DNA of 25,311 nucleotides, taken from assembly GCA_027310235.1 (NCBI GenBank), contig DAIDBF010000005.1, positions 1 to 25,311 on the forward strand, in the 5' to 3' direction. Each line of letters starts with the position of its first letter. Within the stretch, counting starts at the first letter, position 1. The position numbers were made by a program, and so were the translations under genes. The stretch comes from a bacterium. GTDB taxonomy: Bacteria; Patescibacteriota; Minisyncoccia; UBA6257; GWB1-50-10. Positions 8,220-14,583 of this stretch are shown piece by piece. Under the pieces are notes generated by a model. That model was not told the DNA's origin. It worked only from the letters and a program-made list of their open reading frames with translations, and searched no databases.

Positions 8220-8418
8220 AGTATTTCTTCTTGTTTTTCATCGGCAGAATGCTCCGCTCGAATATCCTCCTCCTCACTCATCCTTAGAAACCTCGCACAT
8301 CGCACCAACTCGACCTAAAGGGACTCGAACAGGGTGCGATGTGTGGTTTCTTTCGTCCTCGTTCGGGAGGATATACTCTCGCTCCGCAATGCCTCTTCAA
8401 AACAAGAAGAAATACTCT
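8218..8418 (+). repeat. 201-bp imperfect palindrome directly after rpoD
   Basis: AGAGTATTTCTTCTTGTTTT (8218-8237) is perfectly complementary to 8399-8418. Inside, AATATCCTCC (8261-8270) faces GGAGGATAT (8367-8375), and AGAAACC with CACATCGCACC (8286-8306) faces GGTGCGATGTG with GGTTTCT (8333-8351). The RNA would form one long, bulged hairpin whose foot includes the last two bases of the rpoD stop codon. Four T follow the right arm, so it could end the dnaG-rpoD transcript. No coding sequence is supported within it. It is not one of the family A or B elements by sequence. Confidence 0.75.
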
Positions 8419-8472
8419 TTTGGATTGTGGCTGAGGAGACAGAAGTTAGTTGGTTATAAAGAAAACCGCCTT

Positions 8473-8508
8473 AGGAAGCCCGGCCTCCGCTAGGAAGCCG
8501 GGCTTCCT
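8473..8508. repeat. Strong hairpin in the 8220-8637 gap
   Basis: AGGAAGCCCGGC (8473-8484) pairs perfectly with GCCGGGCTTCCT (8497-8508). TAGGAAGCC is also repeated directly inside the loop. No T-run follows, so a terminator role is doubtful. Together with the 201-bp palindrome this accounts for most structure in the 418-base gap between rpoD and the next gene; a TTGACA at 8513-8518 has no convincing -10 partner. Confidence 0.55.
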
Positions 8509-8559
8509 CGTGTTGACAGGTCTTGTTTTTAGGTCGTTTTTGTGGTTTCATGAATTCTG

Positions 8560-8633
8560 TTGTTTCCCGTAACTCACTGATGTGGGAGACAACAAAAGTT
8601 AACTTTTTCTTTTACAAACTATCTAGAGGAGCG
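8560..8633 (+). promoter_or_regulatory. Leader hairpin and strong Shine-Dalgarno before the 8638 gene
   Basis: GTTGTTTCCC (8561-8570) can pair with GGGAGACAAC (8585-8594), one mismatch. AGAGGAG ends 6 bases before the ATG at 8638. An AGGAG-type site is an exception in this window, where nearly all other genes lack one. Confidence 0.5.
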
Positions 8634-8637
8634 TAAA

Positions 8638-8952
8638 ATGCAGAACGCAACAATTCCCGGGGTTGTGAGAAGTGTTGAAAGACACAGAAAAACACTTCAC
8701 ATCGGAGTTTCTTCCGATGAGTATGGACTTGTTTTTCTCATTCTATCGAAAGGACAATGTTCTTCGAGTTTATTGAAAGAAGGGAGAGCTGTAAGCATAT
8801 CTGGTGTAAAAGCAGGGAATGATAAATTCACTGCGAAGAAGATTGTCGATCCTTCATTAGTTGAGAGAAAAAAGAAGCCATTAGAAGTCACGAGAAACAC
8901 GAGAAATTTCTTCAACATTTCGCAACTCAAATTCGCTCCAAGATTTGGATAA
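8638..8952 (+). CDS. Hypothetical 104-residue protein, possible OB-like fold
   Basis: I do not recognise this protein. The N-terminal 75 residues alternate short hydrophobic strands (IPGVVRSVERHRKTLHIGV, LVFLILSKGQ, AVSISGVKAGNDKFTAKKIV) in a way that suggests a small beta-barrel such as an OB fold. That is inference from pattern only. The C-terminus is basic (ERKKKPLEVTRNTRN). The gene stands alone with a strong ribosome binding site, its own long leader and a terminator. Codon use is more A/T-rich than in its neighbours, which could mean transfer or weak codon selection. Confidence 0.6.
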   Translation: MQNATIPGVVRSVERHRKTLHIGVSSDEYGLVFLILSKGQCSSSLLKEGRAVSISGVKAGNDKFTAKKIVDPSLVERKKKPLEVTRNTRNFFNISQLKFAPRFG

Positions 8953-8966
8953 TCAGTATCCGGTAA

Positions 8967-9005
8967 GAGCCCGCCATATTGCCAATGGTCGGGCTCGAAC
9001 TTTTT
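8967..9005 (+). terminator. Rho-independent terminator after the 8638 gene
   Basis: GAGCCCG (8967-8973) pairs with CGGGCTC (8990-8996), followed by GAAC and five T (9001-9005). It lies 14 bases after the stop codon. Confidence 0.75.
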
Positions 9006-9006
9006 G

Positions 9007-9077
9007 TCGGGCTGCCGGGAATCGAACCCGGTCTACATGCACCCCATGCATGCGTACTACCGGTATACTACAGCCCG
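9007..9077 (-). tRNA. tRNA-Pro (anticodon GGG)
   Basis: Read on the minus strand: acceptor CGGGCTG/CAGCCCG, D stem GTAT/GTAC, anticodon stem CATGC/GCATG with loop ATGGGGT giving anticodon GGG, a 4-base variable region, and T arm CCGGG-TTCGATT-CCCGG. The discriminator base is A, and the first pair is C1-G72, as in bacterial tRNA-Pro. Total length is 71 nt. CCA is not encoded and must be added by the nucleotidyltransferase. It lies downstream of rpmB on the same strand. Confidence 0.95.
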
Positions 9078-9132
9078 TAGTGCTCTTATCGTATCGCAAA
9101 GGAAGAAAATAAAAAAGCCCGCAAGAGCTTCT

Positions 9133-9333
9133 CTATTTTTTCTTTGTTACCGGTTTTCTTGCGAGCGTCCGAAGACACCGGGTGCACACAAGTCCCCGTT
9201 TTCCCGAAGGAAGACGCGTAAGTTGGAGATTCGATCCCTTTCTGCTCCAATTCGTGGGATTGTAATTCCCGCGAAGTTTCTTTCGCGTTCCTCCCATCAA
9301 GTATGATTTTTCACAGATTGCACAAGCGCGCAT
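9133..9333 (-). CDS. rpmB: 50S ribosomal protein bL28
   Basis: A 66-residue protein starting MRACAICEKS and containing GGTRKKLRGNYNPTNW and the SGKRGLVCTRCLRTL end typical of bL28. Two CxxC pairs (CAIC near residue 4, CTRC near residue 55) form a zinc site. I chose the internal ATG at 9331-9333 because family members begin MA/MR-C-x-x-C there; an upstream ATG at 9369 would add an unlikely 12-residue Cys-rich extension. It lies on the minus strand between a hypothetical gene and tRNA-Pro. Confidence 0.93.
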   Translation of the reverse strand: MRACAICEKSYLMGGTRKKLRGNYNPTNWSRKGSNLQLTRLPSGKRGLVCTRCLRTLARKPVTKKK

Positions 9334-9375
9334 AGTGCACAGATTACACAATGTTCTGAAAAAAGTCAAAAATTC

Positions 9376-10014
9376 CTACCCCAATATTACCTCCTTGTAC
9401 GTCTTTGTCTGAAAATCGAATTGGTAGAACTTTATCGCATCTCCTTTTCCCACCTGGAGGATAAGGGATGTCTGTGATGGATCTACTTGAAACATTAGAG
9501 TGCCCTGAACGGTGCCTTGAGGCGGCATTGAACTCCATGCACCGTCCGCCGCGAGAGCTCTTTGGTTCTCGGAGCTCAAACTTACGAGTTGAAAAAAGTC
9601 CTTCGGATCGATTGCACTGTAACTCTGCGCTCTTTCGGTCGACGCCTTGAGGTGGACGAATACTTTTCCATCCGCCTGCTTTGCCACATCTTGCACGATA
9701 AGAACTATTGTCGCCTGCGGTTGAAGCAGGGGACTTGAAGTTGCGTTAAAGACAATGCCGGTCGGGATGATGATATTTTCGCCCTGCTCGGTGATAGGCG
9801 GATTATTTGTGCCACTAGCCGGGAGAGAAGGGGCCGTCGACGATACGGTGCTCGTCGCGATATCGCTTTTGAGCGCAAGCTCAAGGTTTAATTCCACGTT
9901 TTTCACGTGAGTATCAAGCGTATTTATCTGGTCAAAGACGATATAAAAAACGATCAATACCAGAACCGCAAACACTCCGAATATAAAATATGATTTCGTA
10001 TTTTTTTCCAACAT
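9376..10014 (-). CDS. Hypothetical membrane-anchored extracytoplasmic protein
   Basis: A 212-residue protein I do not recognise. After MLEKNTKSY comes one hydrophobic helix (about residues 10-29, FIFGVFAVLVLIVFYIVF), then a short coiled stretch and a Ser/Thr/Pro-rich linker (TSTVSSTAPSLPASGT), then a C-terminal domain of beta-rich appearance (about residues 75-212). The layout is that of a single-pass protein with its bulk outside the cytoplasm. I place the start at the second ATG (10012-10014), because a TATAAT box ends only 5 bases upstream of it and the seven extra residues of the longer frame would lie inside that promoter. Confidence 0.65.
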   Translation of the reverse strand: MLEKNTKSYFIFGVFAVLVLIVFYIVFDQINTLDTHVKNVELNLELALKSDIATSTVSSTAPSLPASGTNNPPITEQGENIIIPTGIVFNATSSPLLQPQATIVLIVQDVAKQADGKVFVHLKASTERAQSYSAIDPKDFFQLVSLSSENQRALAADGAWSSMPPQGTVQGTLMFQVDPSQTSLILQVGKGDAIKFYQFDFQTKTYKEVILG

Positions 10015-10018
10015 TCCT

Positions 10019-10024
10019 ATTATA
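10019..10024 (-). promoter_or_regulatory. -10 box of the minus-strand hypothetical gene
   Basis: TATAAT on the minus strand ends 5 bases before the chosen start codon, implying a leaderless transcript. The -35 is weak (ATACCA at 17 bases spacing). The 62-base gap to the divergent M50 gene must hold promoters for both directions. Confidence 0.45.
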
Positions 10025-10076
10025 ACACAACGCATGCGAGGTGGTATTCTATTCGTGACTCCATTATCATAAAGAT

Positions 10077-10703
10077 ATGTCCACGCTATTTGCGATCATC
10101 GTACTTGTATTTTCCGCGGTGATACACGAAGTTTCACACGGATTCGTTGCGGAGAAGCTGGGAGATCCTACCGCACGCCTTCAGGGGCGGCTCACATTAA
10201 ATCCCTTGAAACATCTCGATCCCTTCGGATCGGTAATTCTTCCGCTTCTTCTCTCGCTCTTGCCGGGCGGCATTATCTTCGGCTGGGCGAAGCCGGTTCC
10301 TTATAATCCGTTCAATCTTAAAAATCCCGAGAAGGGCGCGGCGTTGATCGCACTCGCGGGTCCGGTGAGTAACCTCTTTATCGCCGCGGTATTGAGCGCG
10401 GTGTATCGCTTGATTCCGTTTCTTTCGTACGGAAACCAGACGCTTTTGATAGCGGGAGAACTTATAAGCGCGATCGTACTCATCAATATCGTCCTCGGGA
10501 TATTCAATCTTGTTCCCATTCCGCCTTTGGACGGTGCGAAAGTCATCCTGCCCCTGATTCCCGATCGCGCAAGAAACTTCAAGCGCTTCTTCTATGAACA
10601 GAATCAGTACGGATGGATTTTCCTCATCGTCTTCATATTTGTAGGCCTCCCTCTCATCTCTCCCGTCATTTTCGGTCTTTACCATCTTTTTATCGGGGTT
10701 TAG
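10077..10703 (+). CDS. M50 (site-2 protease family) membrane metalloprotease
   Basis: An intramembrane zinc protease of 208 residues. The first membrane helix carries HEVSH (His17, Glu18, His21), the HExxH zinc site, and a later helix carries PIPPLDGAK with Asp152, the third ligand in the family's NPDG-like motif. Between them lie GWAKPVPYNP and a hydrophobic hairpin (AALIALAGPVSNLFIAAVLS). It has four to six hydrophobic segments and no PDZ domain, so it belongs to the minimal Rip/YwhC-like group rather than RseP. The substrate cannot be read from the sequence. It is monocistronic with a terminator directly behind. Confidence 0.92.
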   Translation: MSTLFAIIVLVFSAVIHEVSHGFVAEKLGDPTARLQGRLTLNPLKHLDPFGSVILPLLLSLLPGGIIFGWAKPVPYNPFNLKNPEKGAALIALAGPVSNLFIAAVLSAVYRLIPFLSYGNQTLLIAGELISAIVLINIVLGIFNLVPIPPLDGAKVILPLIPDRARNFKRFFYEQNQYGWIFLIVFIFVGLPLISPVIFGLYHLFIGV

Positions 10704-10712
10704 AAAAATACG

Positions 10713-10745
10713 AAAGCCGGATCGAGATAAATCAATCCGGCTTTT
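10713..10745 (+). terminator. Rho-independent terminator after the M50 gene
   Basis: AAAGCCGGAT (10713-10722) pairs with ATCCGGCTTT (10735-10744), 12-nt loop, T-rich tail. Confidence 0.85.
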
Positions 10746-10746
10746 G

Positions 10747-10820
10747 TTTCTGTTTATTCCGTCGAAACAGAAAAAACGGAGTAAAACAAAAACCCCGAAT
10801 CCTCCAAAGGTGCGGGGTTT
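10747..10820. terminator. Two further hairpins before rpsL
   Basis: TTTCTGTTT (10747-10755) pairs with AAACAGAAA (10765-10773). AACCCCG (10791-10797) pairs with CGGGGTT (10813-10819). The second ends in TTT and touches the left flank of the rpsL palindromic element. They may add insulation between the M50 gene and rpsL. Confidence 0.5.
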
Positions 10821-10823
10821 GAC

Positions 10824-10949
10824 CCAGTAGCAGAAACTCGATAATTATTTATCAGACAAGTCGATTTTTCTCTGTTCTAATGAATAAGTGGAACTCGAAT
10901 AAGCCAGAAAGCAGAAGAATTGTACACAATCGAGTTTTCACTACTAGGT
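10824..10949 (+). repeat. Family B palindromic element at the rpsL promoter
   Basis: The left arm CCAGTAGCAGAAACTCGAT and right arm ATCGAGTTTTCACTACTAGG enclose an A/T-rich loop. TTGAC stands on both sides (10819-10823 and 10950-10954), and the right copy is the -35 box of the rpsL promoter. Compared with the tuf and rplC copies, the AG/GA doublet in the middle of the arms is exchanged between left and right arm. The 289-base gap between the M50 gene and rpsL is filled by three hairpins, this element and the promoter. Confidence 0.8.
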
Positions 10950-10978
10950 TTGACAAATCCACCCTTATTCGTTACTTT
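10950..10978 (+). promoter_or_regulatory. rpsL promoter
   Basis: TTGACA (10950-10955), a 17-base spacer and TACTTT (10973-10978). Transcription would start near 10985, giving a leader of about 8 bases before the ATG at 10993. The first five bases of the -35 box are the right flank of the family B element. Confidence 0.7.
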
Positions 10979-10992
10979 TAATACGCGCATAA

Positions 10993-11403
10993 ATGCCGAC
11001 AATTCACCAACTCATCAAGAAAGGAAGGACCTCGAAGTCCAAGAAATCTAAAGCGCCGGCTCTAGATTCTTATTTTAATTACATTCATAACAGGCCCGTG
11101 TCCTCGGCTTCGCCTTTTAAGCGCGGCGTGTGCCTCAAGGTATTCACGACGACTCCCAAAAAACCGAACTCGGCGCTTCGCAAAGTGGCGAGAGTGCGGC
11201 TCACGAATGGCATGGAGGTAACCGCCTATATTCCGGGCGAGGGGCATAATCTTCAGGAGCACTCGGTGGTTATGATCCGCGGAGGCCGCGTGAAAGATCT
11301 CCCTGGCGTCAGATATCACATTGTACGAGGCGTTCTGGATTCCGGAGGCGTCGATGCGAGAAAACAGCAGCGCTCGAAGTACGGAGCGAAACATAAAAAA
11401 TAA
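10993..11403 (+). CDS. rpsL: 30S ribosomal protein uS12
   Basis: A decoding-centre protein of 136 residues. It contains KRGVCLKVFTTTPKKPNSAL, the universally conserved loop with the lysine that mutates in streptomycin resistance, then GEGHNLQEHSVV and GGRVKDLPGVRYH. About 13 residues (SYFNYIHNRPVSS, about residues 26-38) are inserted between the N-terminal arm and KRGVC relative to E. coli. Longer arms occur here in some bacterial lineages, so this is not necessarily an element insertion. rpsG follows 6 bases downstream. Transcription is from its own promoter. Confidence 0.97.
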   Translation: MPTIHQLIKKGRTSKSKKSKAPALDSYFNYIHNRPVSSASPFKRGVCLKVFTTTPKKPNSALRKVARVRLTNGMEVTAYIPGEGHNLQEHSVVMIRGGRVKDLPGVRYHIVRGVLDSGGVDARKQQRSKYGAKHKK

Positions 11404-11409
11404 AAAGCG

Positions 11410-11877
11410 ATGAGAAGGAAAAATTTCAAACGAGCAACCCACGCCGCGGATCCGAAGTTTTCCCGAATCGATATGGGCCGTTTTGTGAATTATCTCATGG
11501 AGGAAGGGAAGAAAAGCGTTGCCGAACGCGTATTCTACCATGCGCTCGAGAAGGTGAAGGAAATAACAAAAGAAGATCCGGTTGCCGTGTTCGAGCGCGC
11601 AATTGAAAATGCGACGCCGCTTCTCGAAGTTGCCTCGAAAAGAATCGGAGGCGCGAATTATCAGATCCCCCGCGAGGTGAGACCGGAAAGGAAATTTTTT
11701 CTTGCGACGCACTGGATTATCGACGCGGCACGAAGCAAAAAAGGAAAACCGATGGCGGATCGGCTGGCAGAAGAACTTGTCGCCGCGGCGAAAAACGAAG
11801 GAAACGCGATTAAGAAGAAACAAGACACCCACAGGATGGCAGAGGCTAATCGGGCTTTTGCTTCATACTTGAGATAA
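11410..11877 (+). CDS. rpsG: 30S ribosomal protein uS7 (C-terminus recoded)
   Basis: Binds the 3' major domain of 16S rRNA and nucleates head assembly. At 155 residues it has the usual length. Family segments include MRRKNFKRA, ERVFYHALEKV, NATPLLEVASKRIGGANYQI and the end HRMAEANRAFASYLR. The last 12 codons are odd: three of them are GCT, and TCA and TTG occur there, while none of these codons is used in the preceding 143. The same 12 residues plus stop are encoded again 135 bp downstream with codons typical of this genome. The live tail may therefore have been brought in by an insertion or recombination event. Confidence 0.96.
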   Translation: MRRKNFKRATHAADPKFSRIDMGRFVNYLMEEGKKSVAERVFYHALEKVKEITKEDPVAVFERAIENATPLLEVASKRIGGANYQIPREVRPERKFFLATHWIIDAARSKKGKPMADRLAEELVAAAKNEGNAIKKKQDTHRMAEANRAFASYLR

Positions 11878-11898
11878 GAAGAGAGGGAATCTAAAAGA

Positions 11899-12012
11899 AT
11901 GCGAAGCAATTACATTATTTTAAACATAGAAAAGGATTGCGGAGTCCCGCACCGAACTCGTTCTGGTGCGGGGGCGGAAGCGAACAGGGCGTTTGCCTCT
12001 TATCTAAGATAA
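11899..12012 (+). pseudogene. Displaced copy of the rpsG 3' end within a small ORF
   Basis: Bases 11974-12012 encode AEANRAFASYLR and a stop, exactly the end of uS7, duplicating 11839-11877. Ten of 12 codons differ (11 of 39 bases) and every change is synonymous. An ATG at 11899, 21 bases after the rpsG stop, opens a 37-residue frame (starting MRSNYIILN) that runs in frame into this tail. Just before the tail is a perfect hairpin, CCCGCACC (11946-11953) with GGTGCGGG (11965-11972). Whether the small ORF is translated is unknown; the duplicated tail itself is certain. Confidence 0.7.
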
Positions 12013-12023
12013 GGGCTTGATTT

Positions 12024-12059
12024 AAAATCCAAATCCGCCTATGGCGGAGAAGGATTTTT
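12024..12059 (+). terminator. Rho-independent terminator after the rpsL-rpsG unit
   Basis: AAAATCC and CCGCC (12024-12039) pair with GGCGG and GGATTTTT (12043-12059), with a 3-base apical loop, ending in five T. It lies after the displaced rpsG tail, consistent with that tail being the original gene end. Confidence 0.75.
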
Positions 12060-12073
12060 CAGTATCAAACCTT

Positions 12074-12170
12074 ACCGAGCACTCAACCCCGATATTCGAA
12101 AGAAACACCATGAATCACACCACATCACAATTATCGTCGAATCCCGAACCACTCATGTTGAGTGCTCGGT
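12074..12170 (+). repeat. Palindromic element in the fusA leader
   Basis: ACCGAGCACTCAAC (12074-12087) is perfectly complementary to GTTGAGTGCTCGGT (12157-12170). A second, adjoining pair is ATTTTATTCG (12176-12185) with CGAATAAAAT (12200-12209). The spacing of 97 bp and an ATG in the loop resemble the family A elements, but arm sequence and flanks differ and there is no clear direct repeat. The 359-base gap between rpsG and fusA is thus made up of the displaced rpsG tail, a terminator and these palindromes. Confidence 0.7.
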
Positions 12171-12229
12171 GCTCGATTTTATTCGTTGCTCGAATGGCGC
12201 GAATAAAATTCGCTTATTCTCGCAAATAA
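12110..12229 (+). CDS. Possible leader ORF of fusA
   Basis: A 39-codon frame starts in the loop of the palindrome (MNHTTSQLSS...), runs through the right arm and the second hairpin, and ends with TAA 7 bases before the fusA ATG at 12237. The frame is open further upstream, to 12041. Its position copies that of the small ORFs in the family A elements. Without a homologous copy to compare, its translation is only a suggestion. Confidence 0.35.
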   Translation: MNHTTSQLSSNPEPLMLSARCSILFVARMARIKFAYSRK

Positions 12230-12236
12230 AATCGGC

Positions 12237-14342
12237 ATGCCTCGACAGTACCCAATTGAAAAAGTTCGTGACTTTGGAATCATTGCTCACATTGATGCCG
12301 GAAAAACCACTACCTCGGAGCGGGTGCTTTTCTATACCGGCGTTTCGCACAAGATCGGAGAAGTGCATGAAGGCGAGGCGGTAATGGACTGGATGGAGCA
12401 GGAACGCGAGCGCGGCATCACGATCACGTCCGCGGCGACTACTTGTTTCTGGATACCTTCTTATGCGGATGGCGATAAGAACTTCGAACACCGCTTCAAT
12501 ATCATCGATACTCCGGGACACATCGATTTCACCGTCGAGGTGAAACGATCGCTTCGCGTGTTGGATGGTGCGGTCGTCGTGTTCGACGGCGTGGCGGGCG
12601 TGGAACCGCAATCGGAAACGAACTGGCACTATGCCGATGAATACCAGGTTCCGAGGATATGTTTTATAAACAAGCTCGATCGGATTGGAGCAAGCTTCGA
12701 TTTCAGCTTCAAATCCATTCTCGATCGTCTTACGACGAACGCCGTCGCGCTCCAGATTCCGATAGGAATTGAAGGGAACTTCGAAGGAGTCGTCGATCTT
12801 TTGACCATGAAAGCGGTGTACTTTGAAGGAGAACACGGCGAACAGCTTATCGAGAAAGAGATTCCCGAATCTTTGAAAGAAGAAGTGAAACAGCGAAGAC
12901 ACGAACTGATAGAAAAAATCGTCGAGAAAGACGATAACCTGATGGCGATGTATCTCGAAGGAAAGGAACCCGAACTCGCGGCACTGAAGAAAGTATTGCG
13001 GAAAGCGACGATCGAAAACACGCTCGTGCCGGTATTCTGCGGATCGGCCCTGAAAAACAAAGGAGTCCAACTCGTACTGGATGCGGTTGTCGATTATCTT
13101 CCTTCGCCGGGAGATTTACCGCCGATTAAGGGCATAAACCCAAAGACGCATGCCGATGAAGAACGGCACTCTGACGATAATGAGCCGCTTGCCGCCCTTG
13201 CATTTAAGGTTGCGGCGGATCCTTTCGTGGGAACGCTTACCTATTTCAGGGTCTATTCGGGAACCTTGAAGCGCGGGAGTTATATTTTGAACGCAACGAA
13301 GGATTCGCAGGAACGAATAAGCAGGATCGTCCGAATGCACGCGAATCATAGAGAGGAAGTGGAAGAAATTTATGCGGGAGATTTAGGAGCGCTTGTGGGA
13401 CTCAAAGACACGACGACGGGGGATACGCTGACGGATCCCGAGAAACCGATTCTTCTTGAAAGGATTGTCTTTCCCGAACCGGTCATCTCGGTTCGTATCG
13501 AACCCAAAACAAAAGCCGATCAGGAAAAGATGGGCGTTGCATTGCATCGTTTGACCGAAGAAGATCCGACATTCCGCGTACGGGGCGATCTTGAAACGGG
13601 AGAAACGATTATTTCAGGAATGGGAGAACTGCACCTCGAGATTTTGGTGGAAAGAATGAAGCGTGAATTCAACGTTGAAGCGAACGTGGGACGGCCGCAG
13701 GTTGCCTATAAAGAAACCATCAAGGGATCCGGCGAGGGAGAAGGAAAGTATATCCGTCAGTCGGGCGGTCGCGGCCAGTACGGTCATGCGAAGGTTGAAG
13801 TGGAACCGATGGAACGCGGCGCCGGATTCGAGTTCGTGAATGCGATCAAAGGCGGTTCGATTCCTCAGGAATTCATTCCTCCGATCGAAAAAGGCATCAG
13901 GGAAACGATGGAAAAGGGTATTCTTGCGGGGTATCCGGTAATCGACCTCAAGGTAACGCTCTACGACGGATCGTTCCACGAAGTGGACTCTTCGGAGTTC
14001 GCATTCAAGATCGCCGGCTCGATGGCGCTTCAGGAAGCGACGAAGCAGGCGAAGCTCGTGTTGCTCGAACCGGTTATGAAAGTGCAGGTCATCGTCCCGC
14101 CGGACTTCTTGGGCGATGTGACTGGAGATATCAGCTCCAAGCGCGGGAAGATAAAAGCGATGGGAGAAAGGGGATCCGTGCGCATCGTGGATGCGAACGT
14201 ACCGCTCTCCGAGATGTTCGGCTACTCTACAAACCTTCGTTCCATGACCCAGGGTCGAGGATCATTTACGATGGAATTCTCCCACTATGAAGAAATGCCG
14301 GCGAGTGTCGCTCAGTTGGTGATCGAGGGAAAAAAGAAATAG
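12237..14342 (+). CDS. fusA: Elongation factor G
   Basis: The GTPase that drives translocation on the ribosome and, with RRF, recycling. The G1 motif AHIDAGKTT is at residues 17-25, G3 is DTPGHIDF and G4 is NKLD. Domain II (AALAFKVAADPFVGTLTYFR), domain IV (QSGGRGQYGHAKVEVEP) and domain V (RGKIKAMGERGSVRIVDANVPLSEMFGYSTNLRSMTQGRG, cited in part) follow in order. At 701 residues it has full length. It is separated from rpsG by a terminator. A palindrome with an ORF precedes it, and the tuf element follows 2 bases after its stop. Confidence 0.98.
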   Translation: MPRQYPIEKVRDFGIIAHIDAGKTTTSERVLFYTGVSHKIGEVHEGEAVMDWMEQERERGITITSAATTCFWIPSYADGDKNFEHRFNIIDTPGHIDFTVEVKRSLRVLDGAVVVFDGVAGVEPQSETNWHYADEYQVPRICFINKLDRIGASFDFSFKSILDRLTTNAVALQIPIGIEGNFEGVVDLLTMKAVYFEGEHGEQLIEKEIPESLKEEVKQRRHELIEKIVEKDDNLMAMYLEGKEPELAALKKVLRKATIENTLVPVFCGSALKNKGVQLVLDAVVDYLPSPGDLPPIKGINPKTHADEERHSDDNEPLAALAFKVAADPFVGTLTYFRVYSGTLKRGSYILNATKDSQERISRIVRMHANHREEVEEIYAGDLGALVGLKDTTTGDTLTDPEKPILLERIVFPEPVISVRIEPKTKADQEKMGVALHRLTEEDPTFRVRGDLETGETIISGMGELHLEILVERMKREFNVEANVGRPQVAYKETIKGSGEGEGKYIRQSGGRGQYGHAKVEVEPMERGAGFEFVNAIKGGSIPQEFIPPIEKGIRETMEKGILAGYPVIDLKVTLYDGSFHEVDSSEFAFKIAGSMALQEATKQAKLVLLEPVMKVQVIVPPDFLGDVTGDISSKRGKIKAMGERGSVRIVDANVPLSEMFGYSTNLRSMTQGRGSFTMEFSHYEEMPASVAQLVIEGKKK

Positions 14343-14349
14343 GGTTGAC

Positions 14350-14473
14350 CCCGTAGTGAAAACTCGATAATTGTTCATTCGGCATAAAAACTATTAAAAA
14401 TCAATCTTTTTTAGGAATCTCTGACAAGATGGAAAATATGAAGGCAATACACAATCGAGTTTCTACTACGGGG
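14350..14473 (+). repeat. Family B palindromic element at the tuf promoter
   Basis: Arms CCCGTAGTGAAAACTCGAT (14350-14368) and ATCGAGTTTCTACTACGGGG (14454-14473) enclose an A/T-rich loop. TTGAC flanks both sides (14345-14349 and 14474-14478). The arm carries CGTAG/CTACG where rplC and atpA copies carry AGTAG/CTACT, a compensatory base-pair change. It starts directly after the fusA stop. Confidence 0.85.
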
Positions 14474-14503
14474 TTGACTTTTTTGAAGAAATCATCGAAT
14501 ATT
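14474..14503 (+). promoter_or_regulatory. Putative tuf promoter
   Basis: TTGACT (14474-14479) is the right flank of the family B element plus one base. GAATAT (14497-14502) at 17 bases or AATATT at 18 could be the -10 box. The leader to the tuf ATG at 14584 would be about 75 bases. Confidence 0.5.
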
Positions 14504-14583
14504 AACATCGCCTAGTTAGCACTAAAATAAGGTCGAAAAATAAGTTTTTAGTCTCACGTGTATAGTTAAAAGTTGTTACCAAT

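Noticed and set aside
8306..8334. On the minus strand GTTCGAGTCCC resembles the T arm of a tRNA.
   Set aside because: No acceptor, D or anticodon stems can be formed around it; it is the loop region of the 201-bp palindrome.
8513..8541. A promoter with TTGACA at 8513-8518 for the 8638 gene.
   Set aside because: At 16-18 bases spacing only T-rich sequence (GTTTTT) is found, with no acceptable -10 box.
10880..10981. A 33-codon frame in the rpsL element ending shortly before rpsL, and similar frames in the tuf and rplC elements.
   Set aside because: They begin upstream of the predicted promoters, so the main transcript would not carry them; reading register and ends are not shared among the three copies.
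11065..11105. The 13-residue insertion in uS12 (containing IHNRPVSS) as another family B insertion, since the atpA insert contains RHRVSTT.
   Set aside because: The DNA has no inverted repeat or flanking duplication, and longer uS12 arms at this point are known in some bacterial lineages; the resemblance is probably chance.
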